Origin: Halicephalobus mephisto
Lineage: Eukaryota; Nematoda; Chromadorea; Rhabditida; Panagrolaimidae
DNA length: 64,000 nt
NCBI GenBank assembly: GCA_009193035.1
Contig: SWDT01000566.1
Coordinates: forward strand, 62,001 to 126,000
Direction: 5' to 3'
The notes beneath the pieces were generated by a model, which saw only the letters and a list, made by a program, of their open reading frames with translations, was not told the DNA's origin and did not search any database. Shown here piece by piece: positions 44,272 through 54,800 of this stretch (its first letter is position 1; each line of letters opens with the position of its first letter). The position numbers and the translations under genes are program-made.

Positions 44272-46795
44272 ATGGCGAGTAAGTCAACATTCCACCAGGC
44301 AGTTCAAGAAGAATTACATCTCAATCTTGCCGGGACAGCAAATGTTCAAACTTCTAAGGATCGAAAACGAAGATTAAAACCTCGGAGATTCCATAAGAAG
44401 TTTAAGGTAAGATGTCCTTGGGCAGAATGTTCTAATGACCCTCTGATCTGGCACTGTGCTCACTGTGGAAACGAGTTGGAGATGTTTGAACAAGAAGAAG
44501 TAGTTTACTTCTCCTGTTACTGTGGCGACCGGAAGATGACTGATTTCTACTGGAAGTGCTGTCATAACAATCACCCAAAAGTTCGATTTGAGGACAATTT
44601 TAAAAGTTTAATAGAACTCCAGAAAGATCAGAGGGAGCAACGAACGATCGTCTTCCTCGGAGAAACTGGAGTCGGGAAATCCACTACCATCAACCATCTC
44701 ATAACTTCGATCAATTACGAAACTTGGGATGAAGCTTGGAATGCAGAATGTGTCGATGCTGTGTCTCTTTGGGATTTCTTCACCACTGCAGAAAATCAAC
44801 AAAAACAAAAACAATTGCAGGGAAACTACATTGAAAATGAAAATGGAGAAGAAGGAAAAAGCTCGACTAAGAACCCTGTCACTTATTCGTTCATCTTTAA
44901 AGACGAAGGTAATATACTATTTAAGAAGAAATATTAATAATCTTTAGGAAAGGAATATTTGATGATGGTGGTAGATACAGCCGGGAATAATGATGCCAGT
45001 GGTTGTGTGGAGGTCGATGACAAACATCACATGGATATTGTTCAACAAACCGTCACATTGGGATATTTCAATATGCTTTGTTTCATCTTCAAACATGGAG
45101 ACAACATTATCCACAGAAATATGCCTCATTTACTGAAAGTGATGAAGACGATTCTGACTCCGCAATTCGTTAATCACACGAGCTTCTTACAGACCTACTC
45201 TTCCGCTACTTATAACTTCAACGTAAGTGGTATTTTCTGAATATTGTTGAAACTGTTGTACTTAAGGTAAATGCCATCAAAAGAACCATTTGTAATATGT
45301 CCAAGGAATACAATATCGAGTTGGAATGTAATAACAATATCTATCCCGTCAATAACGAGGCTTACAAAGCCATCATGACCGACAAATCTCTCAATGCAGA
45401 ATACATAGATCAAAAAACTACCTACGACATGTCGAGAAATTCCTTCAGGGAGCTTTGTAAAAAGGCTATCAGAAATCAAAAACTCAAGATGAAAGAAGAA
45501 GATATCCAAATCGCTCGGATCAAAAAATTTTCCAAACAAGATTTAGAAACAATCTTCGAATATACATTGGAATTTGCCGGGATAAACAATCAAAATAGAA
45601 ATTTAAAACTAGACGAATCTGTACGGAAAATGAAGCAGATGGATTCAGAGATAGCTAGAATGGCGAAGGAATTCTATAAAGGAAACAAACACAGAAATTC
45701 GGGAACAAGCATCGAAATCGCTAAAGATGCTTGTGATGTTGAAGTTTACGAAGAATTTAAGATTTTACTAGACTCTCCTTTGACCGAAAAAACGATTGAT
45801 GAGATGTATAACATACTGGACACTACAGATTTCGACATAATGAACGACCCTAAAATAAAAGAATTATTAAGGGAAATCAAAATTCATGTATTGGAGTTCA
45901 AGGATGAACTTTATTTCTATATCGGAATAGGGCTGATTATTACGGGAGTCATAGCTATAGGAGCTGGTATAACCATGTTTGCTATTCCGCCCCCTATTTC
46001 GTTTGCTCTTTATGGAGGAACAGGAATAGCTGGTGGTGTTACAAGTACCACTGGAGCTTTGACCGTTCTTCTGGGGCATCGTAAGTTTCTCACTACAATA
46101 TCCTAATAAACAAAGTTGTTTAGTCAAATGTAAGAAGTCTACAAGAGAAAAAGCCATGGAATGCATCAAAGCGATTGCTGTCATCAACAAATACTGTAAG
46201 AACAACGATATTGATGTCAGTTTTGATTACATTTCGGAACTCAAAAAGGCAATCGACGGTAATTCCCAGGGTATCCTGTTCTATCTGAAAAAGCTACTTG
46301 TAATTAATTTCATAAAGAATAAATCAAGTATTGTTAATTGAGATCTACTTCCTTCTCTGACACAATTCCCTGGATCTTAATTGTATCTTGGTAAAATTAC
46401 TGTCGATTCATTGTTTTTCAGTAATTTAGCCAGAAATCAATTGAAATTCATTGATTTATGTTAAAAAACAAACTTAAACAAAAATCCAAATATTGGTCTC
46501 GACACAAACAATACTTGATTTTTCTCATTTATGAATTCAAATAATTTGTTAATTTCAGAACAAAAAGAAGCACTTTCTGTTCGAGTTCGAAGAGGAATGT
46601 ATCGCATCATTTAAAGAAGTCAATTTGGAACTTCAAGATGTTTTGGCCAGTGCTGAAGCCTTGAAAAAAATAGGAGTACCCCACAACCTCCACTACAAAT
46701 ACAGTGGAAAAGAACTATTCGTCGATTGGCGGATGAAAAGTGAAAATTCTCAAAGAATTCAAAAACTTTGGGATTGTTTCGAATTTCAAGAATAA
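44272..46795 (+). CDS. zinc-ribbon/P-loop GTPase-like membrane protein, copy 2
   Basis: Five exons, 44272-44908, 44948-45222, 45267-46080, 46124-46299 and 46559-46795, give 712 residues. The order is as in copy 1: eight-cysteine module, P-loop GETGVGKST at about 130-138, charged helical region, Gly/Ala-rich hydrophobic hairpin and the conserved C-terminal GKELFVDWRMKSENSQ. Here the G3 site is intact as VVDTAGN (DTAG at 222-225 before counting the one-residue insertion), so this copy looks able to bind and hydrolyse GTP. After it comes a strand-like hydrophobic run (FNMLCFIFKHGDN) where G-domains usually place the fourth motif, but no clear NKxD is seen. I infer a membrane-anchored regulatory or dynamin/IRG-like GTPase; the family is unnamed to me. 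Confidence 0.8.
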
Positions 46796-48205
46796 TCATC
46801 TTCTTTACAACCGAAATTTTATCTATTAAATTAAATATCAGGATATTTGATCATCCTTTAAAATATATAAAGATTATACAGTACTTGCGTCACAAGTATT
46901 TACTTTCCGATTCTGTAGTTAGAACTGGAGAAAAAGTATTTATATAGCACAATCCGACTCATAAATTCAGAATCTGAGATCAGCAGTCGACTTTTAGGAG
47001 CAATTTTGCAGCTATCTGTATTTTTGAATTAATCATAGGCTTAATTCCCAAAAATTCATTCGACTTTCAAAAGCGATTTCACAGAAATCTTCATTCTCCT
47101 GTTCGAATATAGGCTTAATTCCCAAAAATTCATTCATCTTCTGAAATGATTTTACAACCCTCTTTATTTTCTTTTTCAGACATAGGGTTATTCGTGAATC
47201 TTCTTTTGTCTTCGTTTTCAGAGATGATTATCCGTTCCAGAAGGTTAAAGAAGTGTAACACGTTTTGATTCAAAGGTAATCAAACATTTCTCAATAGGTT
47301 TCTACAAAATTCGTCATTTTCATTAAGAATTCAATGCTTGGAATTGTTGGATAGCGTGACAAATATGCGCATTATAAGGCTTTTTTAAGAATAATTTAAA
47401 AAATGACTTAACAGTATATATTTTTATTCCTTTTAGTGAAAGAGAGGAAATTCAAATTTCGTCTTTGAAAATTTTTAATAGAATTAGTATTTTTGGATGG
47501 TAGAATAACTTTCTGTTTTTTACTTAATAGCTCAATTATGTGATGACGTCATTTATCAGATATAGCAGAAGATAATCAGTTTATCTTTTCCTCCGAGAAG
47601 ATGTTATTGCTTACTTATGTGTGGATTTATCATCATTATTATAAAATATTTGTGACTAAATAGCTGGATATTTGTCACGAAAAACTGTAACCTTTGAAAA
47701 AAAATGACGTTAAAGGACATGCAAAAGTTATTGGACTTTCTTTGATGAAAAATGCCATATAAAAATCACGGCTTTTTTCTGCATAATTTCTGCACCTAAA
47801 TGCTTTTTGAAAATAACGTAAATTATGCAAATTGTTGAGACGAAAATTAGACTATAAAGTGCATCAAAAACGTTAGTCTGTATATCAGGAAGTACGGGGT
47901 ACTGTAGGGTACTGCAAGGTACAAGTGTGGTTCTTTGTTGTTGTAGATTAAGATTACATATTAACTGCATCCTTGTCTTATTGTTATGATAAAGATTATT
48001 ATATTGCCCCTGTTTGTATCCTAACAAAAATATTAACACCGAAACTTTAATGAACTCAGCTAACGATCCAACATCCAAGGAAATCGAAGCACTTTGTACT
48101 TTATCATAACAATAAACCTAATTGTACTAACTCGAGGAGTTCAAAACCAACCCCTCAGTTCTTGCGTCATGGCTTTATTACTTTCAATCTGTGTCAACTA
48201 CGAAC
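46796..48205. other. intergenic between GTPase copy 2 and receptor gene
   Basis: Contains a direct repeat: ATAGGCTTAATTCCCAAAAATTCATTC near 47034 and 47110. A minus-strand frame at 47728-48078 with one hydrophobic stretch begins without an ATG or clear acceptor, so I leave it uncalled. CACTTGTACCTTGCAGTACC on the minus strand near 47905 is a short GTAC-repeat. Confidence 0.5.
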
Positions 48206-49466
48206 ATGTCGAATCACGTAACTGCAAGTAGTCCTCCATCTCCTTCTAGTTCATCATTTGCAATTATCCTAGCCTACGCATTATTGGCTATCTCGATGAC
48301 ATTCGACCTGTCTTGTATTATCTTCTTCTTGAACGAATTCAGACACCGAAAATCTCCTTTCAGATCTGCTTATTTCGTAATTTTCTGTACTGGACTTATA
48401 GTTACTGTATTAACATTTGCTACTAGAATAGTATTCCTGGAGGAAGGACTTTCGTCAGGTACTATTTGGAAACTCGTGATTGGCAAGTTTTTCCAATGGT
48501 TTGCCAGGAATGCGTTGGGATTATGGATCTTCGTCATGGCATGTAACAGATGCACTGCGTTGATGTTACCAACGTGGCATGATAGGGTTAGTTGTTGGGT
48601 TGTAAGCCCCACTTTTGATTTAGTCACTATCAAAACTGTCGATTCCGAATTCGAAAAAAATTATTGGATTAGAATTCGAAGATTTTAAAAAATCGATAGT
48701 CATGTTTATTATTATAGATAAATCACGATCGTGAGAGGGATTCTGTTGTTATAAAAATTCAGTGTTACCAGAAATAGTGGTTTTAAAATACCGTAAAAAC
48801 TCTAATAAAAGGGCACTATTTTTAAAAGGTTGAAAAATAGACGGACTGTCCGTCTATTAGAGTTTGTACGGTATCCGATTTTTGTTGTAAATTATATTTT
48901 AGATCTGGACCCGACGCCCTACTGCCGCAATCATCATTTTCATATTCATTTTCCCTCTTATTGTCAATCCCAACTTCTGGTTTGAACCCAAGTGTTTTTT
49001 GGCTTCCATCACCATGCCCAAGGATTGTTCTTTCTATATTTTCATAAACATGTTGATCCCAGGAATAATGAACATTATTTTCGGGATACTGACCTTCGTG
49101 TTCACCGCCGGTGCTGTCATTTATACGAGGAAACAATTCAACAATTTGACTTCCCAAACATTGAGAATTGAACGGAGACTAGTTCTTCAGACCTTTGTTT
49201 CGTCCATTCTTATGGTCTTGCAATTCACCGCCCTAATAGTGATGTATTCGTTTCAAGATAATCTGGAGCTTCATCCAATATGTGAAGCAGTGTACTACAT
49301 ATGCTTCATTGGCTATCATTATGCGTCGACGATCATTCTCTTTTGTGTTTCTCCTGACTTCAGACAAAAATTTATGGAATTCTATAAAATCAACTGTTTG
49401 CAGTTTAAAAGAACAGGAAGCACAATTCCCTTGTTCGTAAGATCCTCAATTCAACCTGAGGGGTAG
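48206..49466 (+). CDS. serpentine (7TM) receptor, Srg-superfamily-like
   Basis: Two exons, 48206-48586 and 48903-49466, phase 0, give 314 residues. After a Ser/Pro-rich N-terminus come seven hydrophobic segments. The end of helix 3 reads CNRCTALMLPTWHDRIWTRR, which corresponds to the loop after TM3 in the nematode Srg/Srv/Sru receptors (an NR...P...HxxIW pattern), and the last helix ends with FCVSPDFRQKFMEFY, typical of their TM7 end. Such proteins are orphan chemoreceptors of sensory neurons. I cannot choose between Srg-superfamily classes. The stop codon lies inside the first unit of a satellite (49449 on). The 316-nt intron contains a palindromic 87-bp element. Confidence 0.85.
48788..48874. 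mobile_element. 87-bp palindromic MITE
   Basis: Ends ATACCGTAAAAACTCTAATA and TATTAGAGTTTGTACGGTAT are 20-bp inverted repeats with one mismatch, and the interior has the perfect palindrome GACGGACTGTCCGTC offset to the right. It sits in the receptor intron. Short elements with such ACCGTA-TTAGAG ends are common in nematode introns; I see only one in this window. Confidence 0.65.
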
Positions 49467-50000
49467 ATGATGAAAAGACTTATAATTAACATGGTCCACA
49501 ATAACTCTAATATTGGAGCTTTAATCTGACCGCAGAAGTAGATAATGAAAAGTCTATGACTAACATGATCCATAGTAACCCTAATATTGAGATCTAAATT
49601 CAACCTGAGGGGTAGATGATGAAAACACCTTCTATAATTAACATGGTCCACAATAACTCTAATATTGGAGCTTTAATCTGACCGTAGAAGTAGATAATGA
49701 AAAGTCTATGACTAACATGATCTATAGTAACTCTAATATTGAGATCTAAATTCAACCTGAGGGATAGATGATGAAAACACCTTCTATAATTAACATGGTC
49801 CACAATAACTCTAATATTGGAGCTTTAATCTGACCGTAGAAGTAGATAATGAAAAGTCTATGACTAACATGATCCATAGTAACTCTAATATTAAAATTTC
49901 AATTCAACCTGAGGGGTAGATGACGGATAAACCAACGACTAACATAATCTATATTATCTATGGTATTGAAGCTTCAATTCTGGCGGTAGAATTAGAGCAT
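49449..50000. repeat. about 150-bp dimeric satellite, 3.6 units
   Basis: ATTCAACCTGAGGGGTAGAT begins at 49449, 49598, 49750 and 49902. Each unit is made of two related halves of about 75 bp, one with TAATTAACATGGTCCACAAT and one with GACTAACATGATCCATAGTA; both halves then contain AACTCTAATATT. The first unit contains the last codons and the TAG of the receptor gene. Confidence 0.88.
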
Positions 50001-50436
50001 GAATACCTAGAATACAAGTGTTGCAGTGCCTGTTGTTTATGTGTTTTTATATAAATTTACTGTACTTGTAAAGGTTTAATTTCCGGATTTAGAGATAAAT
50101 AAGCCATGGAATAAGTGAACGCCCACGGCACACTAACATTAAAGATGTTTATAAAGAATTACACCAAAAACATGAAATATGAAGACCATTGGACTATGTC
50201 AAAGTCTGTAAAATGCTCGATATAAAAATTGAAAATTTGCAAGTTGAGTTACTTAACATATTGTGGACAATGTGAACCATATGTGGTGTGGTACGCAACT
50301 TCTGCATATGGTACATAATATTTCGTCACGGATTTATTTTTCTGATTTAGGATTTTCTTTCAGTTTTTGTAACTAACAAATATCTCTAGATTGAGTGAAA
50401 CATTGACGGATTTGGACCACAGAAAAAATTAAAAAA
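50001..50436. other. intergenic, no gene seen
   Basis: Ordinary AT-rich sequence without a recognised gene or repeat. Confidence 0.45.
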
Positions 50437-51051
50437 GTACTTTCCTGTTATACGGATCCCCTCTCGACGCGAAAAGTTTTCTTAGTGCATTTTAGCACAT
50501 TTTTAATATCTTTTTCGTTGTTTAATGTTCTTTATTCCAATTCTTTGTGAATATGAGGCTCTTCGAACTGCTATGCGAGGTCCTCTTATCAAAAAGTTTA
50601 AACAAATTTTATTTTCTTTTCGTACTGAAAAGCATATAAATCACTTTACCGAAATCTTGGATAGTGCTGTTATCAACCTTGGTATAGGTACCTAAGCCTG
50701 CTTTCCACTCGTAATTAGTAGTTTATCCTACACGCTTTATCAAAAAAGAATAAATATATAAAAATTGGTCTAACACTTAGACGACAATGGGACGTGGCAT
50801 TCGTGTCCTGCAGGTTCGATCGCTCGGGTCAAAATTTGCATGAAAATTATGCAAAAAATCATTTAATAAATCAATGTCAAAAATCACTTTTGTTTTTAAA
50901 ATAATGATATGGCAATAGTGTCCTCAGGAAGGTGTATAAAAATTAACTTTTTTTCAAAGGCGATTTTTCGAGTAAAAAAGTCTCCTTTACATGTTAAAAA
51001 ATAACGGAAAATTTTGGATTCAAAAGATGCCTTCTTATAACAGGAAAGTAC
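50437..51051. mobile_element. 615-bp element with 16-bp perfect terminal inverted repeats
   Basis: GTACTTTCCTGTTATA at 50437-50452 and its exact reverse complement at 51036-51051 bound 615 bp without a transposase. The interior includes a small stretch with GCAGGTTCGATCGCTCGGG (about 50810) resembling a Pol III B box, but I could not fold a tRNA around it. It is probably a non-autonomous DNA transposon. Confidence 0.55.
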
Positions 51052-51540
51052 CGAAAAAAATGCTGTATCTGTCACGCCGAGTGACCCACGTCTGAATGAG
51101 AAGGGAAAATAGTATAGAAAAGGTTTATCAAACAAATGCCTTAGGCACAGTACAAAACACTATGTCAAAATCAACATAAACAAACAAAACAGCTTCCCGC
51201 CAAGAGGAACTGTATGTCCTTTTTTCAGTGCTAAGACAATCCGTTCGGGACCAAGCGTTCCTTATTGATGATAAAACAATCCGTTCGGGACCAAATGTTC
51301 TCGGTTGGTTGCGCTTTCCATTAAGGCTGAGTGCCCGATGCAACAAAAAACATAACTTTAGATCCACGGTACACAAAATAAAAAAATACATTATCTTGAA
51401 TATGTTAATTATTGCAAAAAAAATCAATTTTACTTCAATTTCGATATTTTCACACATTTCGACATTGTTTAATTAATTTCAAACTTTTTAACAACTTTAT
51501 TTATTTCTAATTTAATTTTAGAAATGAAATAATTTTAATC
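51052..51540. other. intergenic, with short direct repeat
   Basis: ACAATCCGTTCGGGACCAA occurs at about 51235 and 51280, 45 bp apart, in a GC-richer stretch (51190-51350) that may be an old element. No coding gene seen. Confidence 0.5.
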
Positions 51541-51547
51541 CATTAAA

Positions 51548-51710
51548 ATGTTCGATTTTCTGAAACCACTGTTTTTAATTTTTCTAATAGCTATGACTTT
51601 ACAGATTTACAGTTTATCTTTTAATTCACACTGATCTCTGGCTAAAAGAGGATTAATAAGACCTTTATTGCCATGGGAATTCCCCGAAGATTCAGCGACG
51701 GAATGGAGAC
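51548..51710 (+). CDS. possible tiny secreted-peptide gene (tentative)
   Basis: An ATG at 51548 opens a hydrophobic, signal-peptide-like frame (MFDFLKPLFLIFLIAMTLQ) that stops after 28 codons. If a 39-nt stretch from GTTTAT (about 51611) to AAAAGAG is an intron, the frame continues as about 21 residues ending EWRPL and stops near 51710, making a 43-residue peptide. This rests only on the signal-like start and a splice guess at the short end of the intron size range here. Confidence 0.15.
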
Positions 51711-51850
51711 CTTTGTAAAAATGCAAATTGCAAGATTAACTCGATTCTAAATCAAATTTTTTATTTTTTTTAAATTTAAATTTTTTATTTTTTTTAAATT
51801 TTTTTTTGTTTATTGTCAAGTGGAAAAATTTGTGGCCAGTCAAATTATCT

Positions 51851-54800
51851 ATGCAGTTGTCAAGACAGTTAATGTTTCGAAAGTGGCCGAAATTTTTAAT
51901 TTTATTATTTTTATTTATTTTTGGATTTTTGTTCTATTTAGAATCTGGATATTTTCGTCGAACACATTTTCGAAGAATTTCTGGACCTCGTTTGACTTCT
52001 GGAATAACTTTGACGAAAAATCTGGTTTATCCTACAGTCAGCAAAATTGTGCCAATTTCCAAGGTTAGTTAATTTTGAATTTCAAAATTATTTAAAAAAT
52101 TATTTTTTTTCAATTTCAAAAATATTTAAAAAATTACTTTTTTTTAAATTTAAAAATTATTTAAAAAATTATTTTTTTTCAATTTCAAAATTATTTAAAA
52201 AATTATTTTTTTTTTCAATTTCAAAATTATTTAAAAAATTATTTTTTTTAAATTTCAAAAATATTTAAAAAATTATTTTTTTTTTTTGAATTTCAAAATT
52301 ATTTAAAAAATTATTTTTTTTTTGAATTTCAAAAATATTTAAAAAATTATTTTTTTTTGAATTTCAAAAATATTTAAAAAATTACTTTTTTTTTTTGAAT
52401 TTCAAAATTATTTAAAAAAATTATTTTTTGAATTTTATAGAATTATTGAGAATGAAAAATATGTTAATTTACTGTAATAATCGGCTTATTTTATGTTTTT
52501 GCGGAAATTATGAAAATTTTCATGTTCAATTTTTTGAAACTTTTCAATTTTCGAACAAAAAAGGAATTTTTACGAAAAACAATAAAATATCAATTTACTA
52601 CCGTAATAGTAGTTTTTTTTTATTTTTTAAAAGTCTTTTCCATAAAAGTTTTTTTTAATAATTTAATTTTTAAATTTTTAAAACTTTTTAATTTTTAAAA
52701 TTCTTTAATTTTTTAATTTTCTTTGGAATTTTTATTTTTTAAAATTACTGAAACTCTTGTAGAAGACATTTAAAATAAAAAAATAAAAAATATAATATTT
52801 CTTATTTAAATTGATAATTGTTTTTATTTTTCACCGTAATTTTAGAAGATATTTAAAAACTTGAAAAAAATTTGAGTTCTTAATTTTATAAATTAATTTT
52901 CAATTTTTGTAATAAATTAATTTTTAATTTTATAAATTAATTTTTAATTTTAGAGATAATTTAATTTTTAATTTTATAAATAACTTAATTTTTATTTTTA
53001 AAGATAATTTTATTTTTAATTTTATTAATTAATTTTTAATTTTTGTAATAATTTAATTTTTAATTTTAGAGATAATTTTATTTTTAATTATTAAAGATAA
53101 CTATATTTTTAATTCTAGAGATAATTTTATTTTTAATTTTAGAAATTATATGATCACACAATTGTTCATTTTGACCTTAAAGGAGCCGCTCCGAAACCGC
53201 AGTATTTCAAAGAAATATTGAAATTAATTTCCGAAAATGGAGCTACTGGTGAAATTTGCTTCAAAATTAAATATAAAATTTCATTTTTTAGGAATTTTGA
53301 TCGAATATGAAGATATGTTTCCTTTTTCTGATTTTTTCAAAAATGCCGTAAATGACGAAGCTTATTCGAAAAAAGAATTAAAAGAAATTTTAAATTTTGC
53401 AAAATCTTTAAATTTAACAATTATTCCTTTGATTCAGTCCTTTGGTCATCTGGAGTGGATTCTGAAGCTGCCCGAATTCAGGTACTATCGTGATCACGAC
53501 GTCAACAACGGTGTGGTCTGCATCGCCGATCAAGAAGCCGTCAGTGTTACTGTAGAATCCGTTTTTTCAGAAATTTTGGAATTCCACAAAGAAATCGGGA
53601 TCGAAATAGTTCACATAGGAGGTGATGAAGCTTTTAATGTAAGTTTTTTCGAGGTTACTGTAATTGGAATTTTTTTAAACTTACTGTAATTGAAGTTTTT
53701 CGAAGTTACTGTAATTGAAATTTTTTTAAGTTACTGTAATTGAAGTTTTTCGAAATTACTATAATTGAAATTTTTTCGAAATTATTGTAATCGAAATTTA
53801 TTCGAAGTTACTGTAGTTAGAATTTCCTTCAAATTACTGTAATTGAAATTTTTTCGAAGTTACTGTAATTGGAATTTTTTCGAAGTTACTGTAGTTAGAA
53901 TTTCCTTCAAATTACTGTAATTGAAGTTTTTCGAAGTTACTGTAATTGAAATTTTTTCGAAGTTACTGTAATTGAAGTTTTTTACAGTATGGTCAATGTT
54001 TCCCTGGGGGTGTTTCGAAACACGAATTTGCTGCCCGATATCTGATTAATGTCGCCAGTTTTGTCCGGGAATTGACTGGTCCGTCCACGAGAGTCCTAAT
54101 CTGGAATGACATGGTGGATCAGTTCTACGGTGTGTCTTCTGACTTGACTTCATTACTTCAAGAATCCTTGGAGCTAGTTGTCTGGGATTACGGTGATTTG
54201 AACAGATTCCAATGTATGTTTTATTTTTTATTTTTTTATTAATGAAAAAATTTAAAAAATCAGAATTTTTTGAAATTTTATAAAATCGTTGAAAATTTAA
54301 AAATTTCGGAATCAGATGGAAATTTTCGGACTTTTTAGAATTTAGAAGAAATTTTGAAAATTATCTAAAATTAAAGATTCATATTAAGACAATTTTGGAC
54401 CAATATCTGTTTTTAATTTTTCGAACTTTTTAGAATTTTGAAATAAAAACTGAAATTAAAAATTTCAAAAATTCAAGTGGAGACAATTCCGTAATAATAC
54501 CCATTTTTATTTTTTTATGATATAAGATTGATTGTACGGTATTAATTACGAAACAATTGTCACATAAAATCAATGCATGGATTACTGTAGTTTTTATGAA
54601 GCCCCTGATATTCGCGTTGAGACAATTTCGTAACGATATTCATTTTTATTTTTTTATGATACAAGATTGATTGTACGGTAACAGTTACGAAATAATTGTC
54701 GCATAAAATCAATGCATGGATTACTGTAGTTTTTATGAAGCCCCTGATATTCGCGTTGAGACAATTTCGTAATAATACCCATTTTTATTTTTTTTATGAT

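Noticed and set aside
47728..48078. 116-codon minus-strand frame with one hydrophobic stretch
   Set aside because: No ATG at the start, no convincing acceptor, no recognised domain; kept as unassigned intergenic sequence.
49451..49803. Two near-identical minus-strand frames of 66-67 codons
   Set aside because: They are successive copies of the 150-bp satellite behind the receptor gene.
50790..50830. tRNA-like B-box sequence (GGTTCGATCGC)
   Set aside because: No acceptor, D or anticodon stems could be drawn around it; the B box itself has a mismatch.
51128..51457. 109-codon minus-strand frame
   Set aside because: Covers a direct repeat and has no domain; the second, overlapping plus frame is equally long, so neither stands out.
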